From Phycisphaerae bacterium (GTDB taxonomy: Bacteria > Planctomycetota > Phycisphaerae > UBA1845 > UTPLA1): a stretch of DNA of 19,032 nt. Every line of letters starts with the position of its first letter. The stretch's first letter is position 1. Both the position numbers and the translations under genes were made by a program. Below, in pieces: positions 8,438 through 15,506 of this stretch. Location: NCBI GenBank assembly GCA_029259995.1, contig JAJDEC010000103.1, positions 1 through 19,032 of the forward strand. The letters are read 5' to 3'. The notes beneath the pieces are model-generated. The model saw only the letters and a list, made by a program, of their open reading frames with translations, did no database searches and was not told where the DNA came from.

Positions 8438-8639
8438 TCGAGGCAAGAACTCAACTCCCCACAAGAAAATCCGTTTCTCGAAAAATCTTGAATTCTTCAT
8501 TTCGGATTGCGGGCTCGCGCGGGCAATCCTGCTTACCAGAACAGAAGACGTACCAATCGCCGCAATGGACATCAAATCCGCGATTCTTTTCACCCGAGTT
8601 GCGTGCGTGGTCCGGAATCGGCATCCTCGCGCCAGGAAC

Positions 8640-8645
8640 AAGGAG
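8640..8645 (+). promoter_or_regulatory. Ribosome binding site (AAGGAG) that decides the GTG start at 8651
   Basis: AAGGAG sits 5 nt before GTG 8651. The reading frame is open back to 8507, but that extension is arginine-rich and would bury the signal peptide, so GTG 8651 is preferred. Confidence 0.7.
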
Positions 8646-8650
8646 TCATC

Positions 8651-11600
8651 GTGAGCCATCACTCGGCCAATTCTCGAAATCAAGCCATGATCGCAATTCT
8701 CTGCATCGTCAGCGCGACGACCATCGCGAATGCGCAGACGGGCGTATTCGTCGGCAGTCAATCCCTGTCCGGCGGCGTCGGCGTCAACGGCGGCAGCTTG
8801 TTGGTAAACACGGACGCCGATCCAACGCTGGAAACGTATCCGATTCCGATTCAGCACTGGATTGACAACGTATCCAACGTGGAATTCCGCACTGATTCCA
8901 GCGCCTCAGTGATGTACATCCGGGCTTTCGGTTCGGCGCTGGCGGCCAGTTGTCAGAGCGGCAAGAACCAAGTGTATTTCTATCGCATCGTTCAGGACAA
9001 TGACACGGGCGGCCATCTCGAGGAGATCTACAACGAAGACTTGTGCGTCAACGGACCGTCTCCGGACCACGATGGCGTGTTCGCATCGGCCGGACAGATT
9101 CAGCATGTCGCCTATATCGTCGAGCCGTCGGATTCCGCGGCCTCGACCCAACGGATGCACTTCTTCAATCTCAACGGATTCGACGAACACCAGGTCGTTC
9201 TGCTCAACGACGAAATCGACAATCCTTTCCTATTTTCACCCGACGGCACGCTCGCATTCATGAAACACGGCCTGTTGATCCAGCCGACCGAGGCGGACTA
9301 CACGCTGATCGATCTTTGTGGTGGTGCGCGTTTCGGTCAGGCTTTGCAGACATTCAACAATCTCAGCGCCGCGCCCGATCCGGTCGCCGAAATCATCGAG
9401 ATCTCGCCCGGAAACGGACAATTTCGCGTACGAATCAGTCATCCCGACATCGGCGCGATGGGCGTTTATGAGGACGATGTGATTCCGTGCGCCGGCGTAA
9501 TGGGCGCGTGCTGCGTCGGGGCGTCGTGTGCCCAGACCAGCAACGCCAATTGCGCAGGAACCTTTTCGCCAAATCAGCCATGCGCGCCGAATCCTTGTGC
9601 GACGCCGGTTCATACGCTGTCGATAACCAGGACGGGCAACGGAACCGGGTTCGTGCAATCCACGAATCCAATCGGCGTCTCCTGCGGCAGCACCTGCGAT
9701 CTTGATGTCGATGAAGGAACGACGGTTACTTTGATTGCAAATCCCAACTTTGACTCGGTATTCGCCGGGTGGAGCGGGGCATGCACCGGTTCGGCATCAT
9801 CGACGCAGGTCACCGTCAATGCCGATATCAACTGCAACGCAGACTTTGCGTTGAAGCAGGCGGACTTGTCCGTCGAGATCGCCGACAACGCGGATCCGGT
9901 CATCGCAGGGAATCCACTCGGATATACCGTCACTGCATCCAACCTGGGGCCCGACGCAGCCAATAGCGTGATTGTCAGCGTTACGCTTCCGCCGGAATAC
10001 AACTATTCCAGTTGTTCGCCGTCGTTGGGCACATGTGTCGAAAACGGCGGGACGCTGACCTGGAACGTGTTTACGCTGTCGCCATCCGCCAGCGCGACAC
10101 TAACTATTAGCGGCAACGTCGCCGGCGATGCCCGGGGGCAACTAAGCGCCGCCGTCGATGTGGTCGGCAATGAACTCGATCCTAACGGCATCAATGATTC
10201 CGCCGCCGAATCGACGTCCGTCGATGTCGTCGTCGACCTGTCAATCAACAACGAAGCCGAACCAGCGCTTGCGCCGCAGGGCGGGCACATCGTTTACACG
10301 AGCTACGTCACCAACAGCGGACCATCCGATGCAACCGGCGTCATCGTTGATGCAGTGCTGCCCGCTGGCGTCACAACCCTGGACGGTCGAGGAAGTCCGA
10401 CGATGGCCACGCCGCTGACCTGCAACGTCGGCACGATCCCCGCCGGCGAAACGGTACCAGTCGCGATTTTCGTTCGGATTGATCCGTCGTTAATGCTCGG
10501 CACGTTGATGAACAACGCCGCGACTGTCAGCACTGCCGACCCTGAATCAGATCTGTCAAACAACAATGCCAATGTAAGTGCCTCGGTCGTCGAGCCCTTG
10601 AACAACTACGCTGTGGCGGCATTCCATCGTCTGGTAGACGAAACCACGCCGATTCCGGACTCGACCGGAACATTCGAGTTCTTTGGAACGCCGACGATCG
10701 GGCGCAACGACGAAATGGCGTTCAACGGCGGTCGAACCGGTTTACAGGGTGCCTATCGATACGACGCCGGCAACCTTGAACGAATTCTGGACACGACGCA
10801 ACCCTTGCCCAGCTCGTTCGGAACGCGGTTCGATTCGTTCACGGGCCAGCCGTCGGTGGACGGCACCGACGTGGCCTACACCGGATTCGTGCCCGTCTAC
10901 GCCGGTCACTATGCCCGATTGAACGGCCTGAATCAGCTCATTGGTCGAATCGTCAGCACCGTCCTGCCGGGCAGCCCCGGCACGCTCGGCAATTGGTCGG
11001 CGGGCGAACTCGACAACGGCAACATTGTTTTCTACGCGGTTCAAGTGTGCGGATTTGAGGGCGTGTATCGATGGCGAAACGGAGCCCTGGAGGCGATTGC
11101 CGACAGGAACACACCGTTGCCCGGTGCGGCCGGGACGTTTACGTCGTTCATCAATTGCCTCGGAAATCAATACGGCCCGAGCAATCGCGACGGCATGATT
11201 GCGTTTCTTGGGAATGGATCAAATGACAATCAGGGCGTGTACTATCATGCCGCCGGACTTCGGCGCATTGCAGATCGAACCACGGCGGACTCCGACGGTC
11301 GCACGTTCGAATTGTTGGGGCCGCCGGTGACCGATCGCGGACTGGTCGCGTTCGCCGCTCGAGCCAGTGATGTACCCGGCGTTTATCTGCGCGACTGCCT
11401 TGGCGTTCATACCATCGTCGATACCAGCACGACGATTCCCGGAACGACGGAGACCTTTGATCGCGTCGGCGGCTTCTTCGGCCCCGGTGCCGTCCAACTC
11501 GACCGTGGAAATATTGTCTTTTACGGCGCCAATTCCGATTTCTCCATCGCCGGCTGGTTCGGATACTACCAAGGTCGGATTTTCAGAATCGCCCTATCAG

Positions 11601-11932
11601 GTGAAAACGTCGGCGGCGAGCCGTTGTTCCCGCTGTTCAGCCGCCGGGCAATGAATGGCAATCGCCTGGCGTTTACCAATCTCGGCGCGATGAATCAACG
11701 AGCGATCTATGTCGCCGAATTTGGTGAAATCGTCGTAACGCTCGGCGATATGAACTGTGACGGCGCGATCAACGTGACGGACCTGCCGCTCTTCAGCCTG
11801 GCATTGGTTGACGCGAACGCCTACGCGGCCGCGCAACCGACTTGCAATATCGAAAACGCCGACATGAATCAGGATGGATTCAACGATGGTCGCGATATCG
11901 CCCTGTTAATGATCACGCTGTTGAATCCGTAG
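8651..11932 (+). CDS. Large secreted modular protein: InlB-like repeat, two DUF11 domains, seven-repeat region, dockerin-like C-terminus
   Basis: 1093 residues starting at GTG. A signal peptide ends near ANAQ (about residue 26). Residues ~27-283 are a beta-rich domain I do not recognise. MGACCVG at 284-290 opens a short cysteine cluster running to about 317, a feature common in planctomycete secreted proteins. Residues ~321-403 match the divergent InlB B-repeat type (FAGWSGAC). Two DUF11 domains follow (about 404-521 and 527-645; ASNLGPDAAN and VTNSGPSDAT). About 650-1030 holds seven repeats of 49-58 residues, each opening with a form of I-x-D-x-x-T-P-x-P. The last ~63 residues have two EF-hand-like loops, DMNCDGAINVTDL and DMNQDGFNDGRDI, as in dockerins. 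No enzyme motif is seen. Likely an extracellular adhesion or scaffold protein; exact role unknown. Confidence 0.9.
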   Translation: MSHHSANSRNQAMIAILCIVSATTIANAQTGVFVGSQSLSGGVGVNGGSLLVNTDADPTLETYPIPIQHWIDNVSNVEFRTDSSASVMYIRAFGSALAASCQSGKNQVYFYRIVQDNDTGGHLEEIYNEDLCVNGPSPDHDGVFASAGQIQHVAYIVEPSDSAASTQRMHFFNLNGFDEHQVVLLNDEIDNPFLFSPDGTLAFMKHGLLIQPTEADYTLIDLCGGARFGQALQTFNNLSAAPDPVAEIIEISPGNGQFRVRISHPDIGAMGVYEDDVIPCAGVMGACCVGASCAQTSNANCAGTFSPNQPCAPNPCATPVHTLSITRTGNGTGFVQSTNPIGVSCGSTCDLDVDEGTTVTLIANPNFDSVFAGWSGACTGSASSTQVTVNADINCNADFALKQADLSVEIADNADPVIAGNPLGYTVTASNLGPDAANSVIVSVTLPPEYNYSSCSPSLGTCVENGGTLTWNVFTLSPSASATLTISGNVAGDARGQLSAAVDVVGNELDPNGINDSAAESTSVDVVVDLSINNEAEPALAPQGGHIVYTSYVTNSGPSDATGVIVDAVLPAGVTTLDGRGSPTMATPLTCNVGTIPAGETVPVAIFVRIDPSLMLGTLMNNAATVSTADPESDLSNNNANVSASVVEPLNNYAVAAFHRLVDETTPIPDSTGTFEFFGTPTIGRNDEMAFNGGRTGLQGAYRYDAGNLERILDTTQPLPSSFGTRFDSFTGQPSVDGTDVAYTGFVPVYAGHYARLNGLNQLIGRIVSTVLPGSPGTLGNWSAGELDNGNIVFYAVQVCGFEGVYRWRNGALEAIADRNTPLPGAAGTFTSFINCLGNQYGPSNRDGMIAFLGNGSNDNQGVYYHAAGLRRIADRTTADSDGRTFELLGPPVTDRGLVAFAARASDVPGVYLRDCLGVHTIVDTSTTIPGTTETFDRVGGFFGPGAVQLDRGNIVFYGANSDFSIAGWFGYYQGRIFRIALSGENVGGEPLFPLFSRRAMNGNRLAFTNLGAMNQRAIYVAEFGEIVVTLGDMNCDGAINVTDLPLFSLALVDANAYAAAQPTCNIENADMNQDGFNDGRDIALLMITLLNP

Positions 11933-11944
11933 CCAGAATGGCGC

Positions 11945-11962
11945 CTCGGCGACGGCGCCGAG
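11945..11962 (+). terminator. Candidate terminator hairpin after the dockerin-like gene
   Basis: CTCGGCG (11945-11951) and CGCCGAG (11956-11962) form a perfect 7-bp GC-rich stem with a 4-nt loop, starting 12 nt after the stop codon. There is no T-tract behind it, so it would be an atypical terminator or a 3'-end stabiliser. Confidence 0.4.
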
Positions 11963-12222
11963 AAAGAGTGACGCGTTCATCAGGCTGGAACTGCGGCTTG
12001 GGAGACCAACTTTGAGCCTTCCGAAATCCCGGCGCGGGTTCCCTAAGGCAGTCTATATTCAGCCGTCGCCGAGTCCGCCGGCACCCGCGCGGGTTCACGA
12101 GCAAGGGTTCAATTGTCGGCGTTTCCCTGCCCGGGTCTTGAGATATTTTTTTCAATGATTGTTCACACCAGATTACGGCCGAGTGAGCCGAAACTGAACT
12201 CGCGTCGCACGGTTAACGCAGG

Positions 12223-12237
12223 CCGGTAGCCTACCGG
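12223..12237. repeat. 15-bp odd palindrome near the 3' end of the transposase relic
   Basis: CCGGTAG, one C, then CTACCGG: a perfect 7-bp inverted repeat 46 bp beyond the transposase stop codon. It may be a leftover structural element of the insertion sequence end, or chance. I found no matching partner on the other side. Confidence 0.3.
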
Positions 12238-12283
12238 ATTTCTTCTGCCCTGGTAGCCACGAAGCATGAAGGACACGGTCGAA

Positions 12284-12960
12284 TCAGGCTGCGCGAAAGA
12301 AACGTCGCACCAGGCCGCCGAGCCGTTTCTGACAGCGGATCCGACCAACATCCGCCTCTGCAAGAATAGGACTGCCGGGGCGCACCAATTGCATGTTCCT
12401 CCACGGCTTGATTTCCAGGACCTTTGTGCTTGCGATCAGTGTTGTGGAATCGCACGAACTCGTCGTTGATGTGATCGAGTTGTCCCAGTCTGAAAAACAA
12501 CGAAGGGATTCGGACACTCGCGCTTGATGGCGCCGATCCACACATCGGAACAGGCGTTGGCGTCCGGTGTCCGAACGGGCGTCCGCAATCGACGGATGCC
12601 GGCATTCTCCTTCGCCAATCGCCTGATGAGCGCCCGCACAATGCATGCAACTTTGGATCGCCCGGCATGACGAGGTTTCCGCACTTCCCTTTGATCAACC
12701 ACCCATCGAGATTAGGTCTGCTGTGTCACGATGCCGATCACGCCGCCGGTGACATCGTCGATCTCGCTGCCGATGGTCAACCGCCGTGCGCGGTCACCGA
12801 AACTTGGGATGAATCGGTTACTGTCGAGCTTGCGACGGAGGATTTCCACCTGGACATTTGGCTCGCATATTTCATCAGATCGCGATTGATAGTCCGATTC
12901 CCGAATGCGCGCGACGGGTGAATCCGTGTCGTTTCGCCTGAAAGGCCGATGATGAACCGG
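12284..12960 (-). pseudogene. Decayed integrase-type (rve, DDE) transposase relic
   Basis: Three minus-strand frames read in order resemble one transposase of the IS3-like integrase-core type. Frame 1 (about 12960 to 12500) gives VEILRRKLDSNRFIPSFGDR, then IGIVTQQT, an in-frame TAA at 12714-12712, then SRWVVDQ, HAGRSKV and VRALIRRLAKENAGI. It then jumps straight to RTPVRTPDANA and WIGAIKREC, so the stretch that should hold the first two catalytic acidic residues is missing. A frameshift near the A5 run at 12493-12497 leads to LGQLDHINDEFVRFHNTDRK and GPGNQAV. A second shift around 12360-12400 leads to the typical family end RCQKRLGGLVRRFFRAA and the stop at 12284-12286. Family likeness is from memory of these motifs. 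It cannot encode a working enzyme. The deletion junction lies at GCCGGC 12598-12603, where both flanks would read AG-like codons, suggesting loss between short repeats. Confidence 0.85.
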
Positions 12961-13035
12961 CTATTAGCCGGTTCCACAGCGCAGTCGATCTTGAAGTGCT
13001 TTAGTCGTCGTTCGCCGGTTTGAGTCGTCCATGAA

Positions 13036-13099
13036 TTGAGGGTGAGATTTGGGGGGTATCGGCGGGCAGACCGCCGCTGCACGCAAACCTCACCCTCAA
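13036..13099. repeat. Nested inverted repeat (16-bp arms, one mismatch)
   Basis: TTGAGGGTGAGATTTG (13036-13051) and CAAACCTCACCCTCAA (13084-13099) are inverted copies with a single mismatch. Inside the loop GGCGG (13061-13065) pairs with CCGCC (13071-13075). It lies between the transposase relic and the stop of the PEP-CTERM gene, about 120 bp beyond that stop. It could be a terminator for the minus-strand operon (no T-tract seen), a small mobile-element remnant or a cruciform-forming site. Confidence 0.6.
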
Positions 13100-13218
13100 C
13101 GCATCGAAACGCCTATCCGCTCAACTCAGAACATCATGCACGCCTTGGCGAAATATCCGGGCCAGTTCAAGGGTCGTTGCGAAATCGCGCGACCTACAGG
13201 AGCCTCGCGCATAGAGAA

Positions 13219-13875
13219 TTATCGCCGTCGTCGGGCTGTGATTACTGCAAGCACAAGGCCATAGAAAATCGACGACTGTGGCTCCGGAATCACATTGAGA
13301 ATCACGGGGGCGTAATCGAATGCCACAGAATTGACATTCTCGTCGCTAAGAAAGCTAGCAGGCCCAAGGTCAATTCTGAATCTCCCGAGCGCATTATCCG
13401 GCGCTCGAAAGACCACCTCCGCGAGGGCATCGTTCACGCCCGTGGTCGCGATCACTGTCGACAAGTCTTCAGTGTTGGTCGTAACAAAGACGCCGCCGTC
13501 ACCCGTGTCCACGATCTGGCTGAAGAGTGGATCGCGGGCCAACCCTGCTGCAGAGATCAAGTTTTCCGAATCGAAGAAGTTTGTCGCCATCACATCCGAC
13601 TCGATGGCGCCGATGGCGTCCACTTCGGGATTGATGTCGATATCGAGCGAATAGCCAAGCAACGGAGTCGTGTTTTCGTCAAGCCGAAATATTAGCGAGA
13701 TGAGTTCGCCCTGCGAGATTGTCAAGGCGACGCTATCCACCGACACAACTTCTGCCTGCGCGGCGCGGGCCAATCCGAGCGTGAGCAGCGCTGTGATGAG
13801 CGCACGATGCAGTGCCCCCGCCTTCTTTCCAAACGCGTTCGAACGCACTATCCGTGATTCCACTTGCATCGCCAT
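13219..13875 (-). CDS. PEP-CTERM sorted protein with cohesin-like body
   Basis: 218 residues. A signal peptide (hydrophobic core around 25-36, cleavage near AAQA-E at about 41) is followed by a beta-rich domain of about 140 residues. Its pattern GYSLDIDINPEVDAIGAIES, then AEVVFRA and GRFRIDLG, resembles cohesin-type domains. The C-terminus has the PEP-CTERM signal: V-I-P-E-P at 195-199, a hydrophobic segment and RRRR at the very end. By family knowledge, such tails are processed by an exosortase and target the protein to the outer surface or extracellular matrix. A purine-rich GAGGGGGG site lies just ahead of ATG 13875; ATG 13869, two codons later, is also possible. It is the last of three minus-strand genes, 52 bp after the previous one. 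The exosortase gene is not in the window, and the cohesin call is tentative. Confidence 0.85.
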   Translation of the reverse strand: MAMQVESRIVRSNAFGKKAGALHRALITALLTLGLARAAQAEVVSVDSVALTISQGELISLIFRLDENTTPLLGYSLDIDINPEVDAIGAIESDVMATNFFDSENLISAAGLARDPLFSQIVDTGDGGVFVTTNTEDLSTVIATTGVNDALAEVVFRAPDNALGRFRIDLGPASFLSDENVNSVAFDYAPVILNVIPEPQSSIFYGLVLAVITARRRR

Positions 13876-13927
13876 TCGCCCCCCTCATTACCTCGCTTGA
13901 TATGAAATCGCTCGCATCAGCATCACA

Positions 13928-15115
13928 TCACGGAGTCCACTGTGCGCGAACAAAGATGCGACTCGCTTCCGGCGCAAAAGTCACCATCGCCGTCGCGGTT
14001 GACGCTTCGAGAGTTCCCGCCAGCGGCGTTGTTACGACCGTCTGAAGCCCATCCGTATCCGACCAGATTTGCAACGTGAGCTCCGTGCCGAGCGGTATCT
14101 TCTCGGCGGCGACTTCGACAACAACTGGAAGGGCTGACTCTATTGTGACGTCCGGCGAGAAGATGTTTCCCGTGGGATTGTTGGGAACGGCAACGCCGCC
14201 GATCGTTGTCACACGTACGAGGGGCGGTCGGTCCGCGGGGAGAAAGCGGACGTTTTCGACAAGGCGCACGACGCGAAAACTCCCCTCGATACTACCGCTA
14301 TGCGTATTCGAAAAGCTCTCCATTCGAATTCGGCCGGATGCCGTGCCTGAACTTGCAAACAAGTTGCCGCCCCCTTGAATGGCCGGCGCGAGCAAGCGAA
14401 TCGCACCACCACTTCCTCGACCAGAAACTTGACCACTAAAGTTGCCGGCATCTCCTGCTCGCACATTGACCGCACCTGCAATTCGAATCGTCGAGCTACT
14501 TGCAATGAGAATCGCTCCCCCCCCTGCACCGCCCCCGACAATCGAGCTTCCAGCGCTGTAGCCACCGCCGCCTGAACCGCCAATGAACGGCGCCAGAAAG
14601 ACGTTTCCGTACGCTGAATTGCCCGTCGCGTGATTCGCAGGCGAGATACCTGAGTTTGTGCTGGCAGGACCGCCGCCCGGACCACCGCCGCGCGTTGCAT
14701 CAGAGTCTGTGCCCCGCCCGACGCCTCCCGGAAATCCACCCGGCCCAGGCAAAGCGGCCCCGCGTGGCCCCTGCGGTGATCCCGGCTCGCCCTGCAGATC
14801 CAGCGTCCCCTCAATCACCACATCCTCTGTCGCCAGCCAATAGACCGGCCCGTTGGGCAGCGTGTCCGCACGCATACGAATCGTCACATCCGCGGGAATC
14901 GTAATCGTCGTGAAATGGAACACCTGATCGCCATCCGGATCGAGCGGCGGGGCAAATGTAAACGGGTCGAAATCTATCACGCCCGATTGGCCCGTGAAAT
15001 CCAGAGCGCCGTCCGAACCGTCCGAGCGACTGTCAAACGTCGGTTGCGCGATCGCCGTTGAACAAACGATTCCAAAAACCAGCACACCGGGGACGATGTT
15101 CTTACGAATACTCAT
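13928..15115 (-). CDS. Secreted glycine-rich protein of unknown function
   Basis: 395 residues. The ATG at 15115 has GGAGAG 5 nt upstream. The signal peptide ends at TAIAQ (about residue 23-24). After a beta-rich stretch (FTTITIPADVTIRM, VVIEGTLDLQGEPG) comes a region at about 105-210 very rich in glycine, including short collagen-like G-x-y runs and GGGAGGGAILIAS. This pattern, glycine-rich turns alternating with strands such as STIRIAGAVNVRAG, is seen in secreted repeat proteins of Planctomycetota and Myxococcota and may form a beta-helix. The last ~110 residues form a separate beta domain (TELTLQIWSDTDG). No membrane anchor, PEP tail or dockerin is seen. It lies 55 bp after the giant protein gene and 52 bp before the PEP-CTERM gene, so the three are probably cotranscribed. 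Confidence 0.85.
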   Translation of the reverse strand: MSIRKNIVPGVLVFGIVCSTAIAQPTFDSRSDGSDGALDFTGQSGVIDFDPFTFAPPLDPDGDQVFHFTTITIPADVTIRMRADTLPNGPVYWLATEDVVIEGTLDLQGEPGSPQGPRGAALPGPGGFPGGVGRGTDSDATRGGGPGGGPASTNSGISPANHATGNSAYGNVFLAPFIGGSGGGGYSAGSSIVGGGAGGGAILIASSSTIRIAGAVNVRAGDAGNFSGQVSGRGSGGAIRLLAPAIQGGGNLFASSGTASGRIRMESFSNTHSGSIEGSFRVVRLVENVRFLPADRPPLVRVTTIGGVAVPNNPTGNIFSPDVTIESALPVVVEVAAEKIPLGTELTLQIWSDTDGLQTVVTTPLAGTLEASTATAMVTFAPEASRIFVRAQWTP

Positions 15116-15170
15116 AAAAGCTCTCCAAACGAAAATGCCATGCGATTCGGACGCAATTCCACGTCAATCA

Positions 15171-15506
15171 TCACGGCTCCATGCTCGAATTCTCAACAGC
15201 GACTGGCGCGCTATCTGCTTCCAGGAACGGCAAGTTCGGCTCGGGCAACGCGAAGTTCTGAAGCGACGCCGGCGGTCCAACGAAGTCCCCGGAAGCGAGC
15301 GACGGATCGATCTGATTCGAAATTGCAGCCGTTCCCCCCAACGCATCACCGACAAATTGCTGAGGATCGATCGTATTGCCGATCGCGGCCGCCAGACCGA
15401 TCGACTCCCCGTAGAACCGTTGAGGATCGATGTCGTTGACAATGGCGATCTGGAGCGTTGACGTGTCGCCGACACGGAGTCGCGGGTCCGCCATGTTCAA
15501 GATCGC
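15171..15506 (-). repeat. 60-bp tandem coding repeat at the end of the giant surface protein
   Basis: Counting down from 15506, the coding sequence runs in five units of exactly 60 bp (starting at 15506, 15446, 15386, 15326 and 15266), then a partial sixth to the stop. Each unit encodes 20 residues beginning A-I-x-N or S-L-Q-N; units 1-4 continue x-x-D-P and carry a G-D or G-E about 13 residues in. At DNA level GGATCGAT recurs at the same place in units 2, 3 and 4. The protein repeats are diverged, so the array is old and under some constraint on length. Confidence 0.8.

Larger units (their letters stand above)
11933..12283. other. Gene-free spacer between the dockerin-like gene and the transposase relic
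   Basis: No coding region can be supported. Contents: a hairpin just after the stop (11945-11962), a 12-bp palindrome ACCCGCGCGGGT (12083-12094), a run of seven T at 12146-12152 without a well-placed stem, and an odd palindrome at 12223-12237. Short minus-strand frames here are arginine-rich and look non-coding. Confidence 0.5.

Noticed and set aside
12146..12152. Run of seven T, considered as the end of an intrinsic terminator
   Set aside because: The only upstream stem I can draw has a bulge and ends about 15 nt away, too far for a standard terminator.
12777..13082. Minus-strand open frame of 101 codons
   Set aside because: It overlaps the start of the transposase relic, and the sequence in that other frame (EILRRKL, IGIVTQQT) makes better sense.
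13036..13695. Plus-strand open frame of 219 codons
   Set aside because: Antisense to the PEP-CTERM gene, which has a signal peptide and sorting tail; the plus frame has neither domain nor ribosome site.
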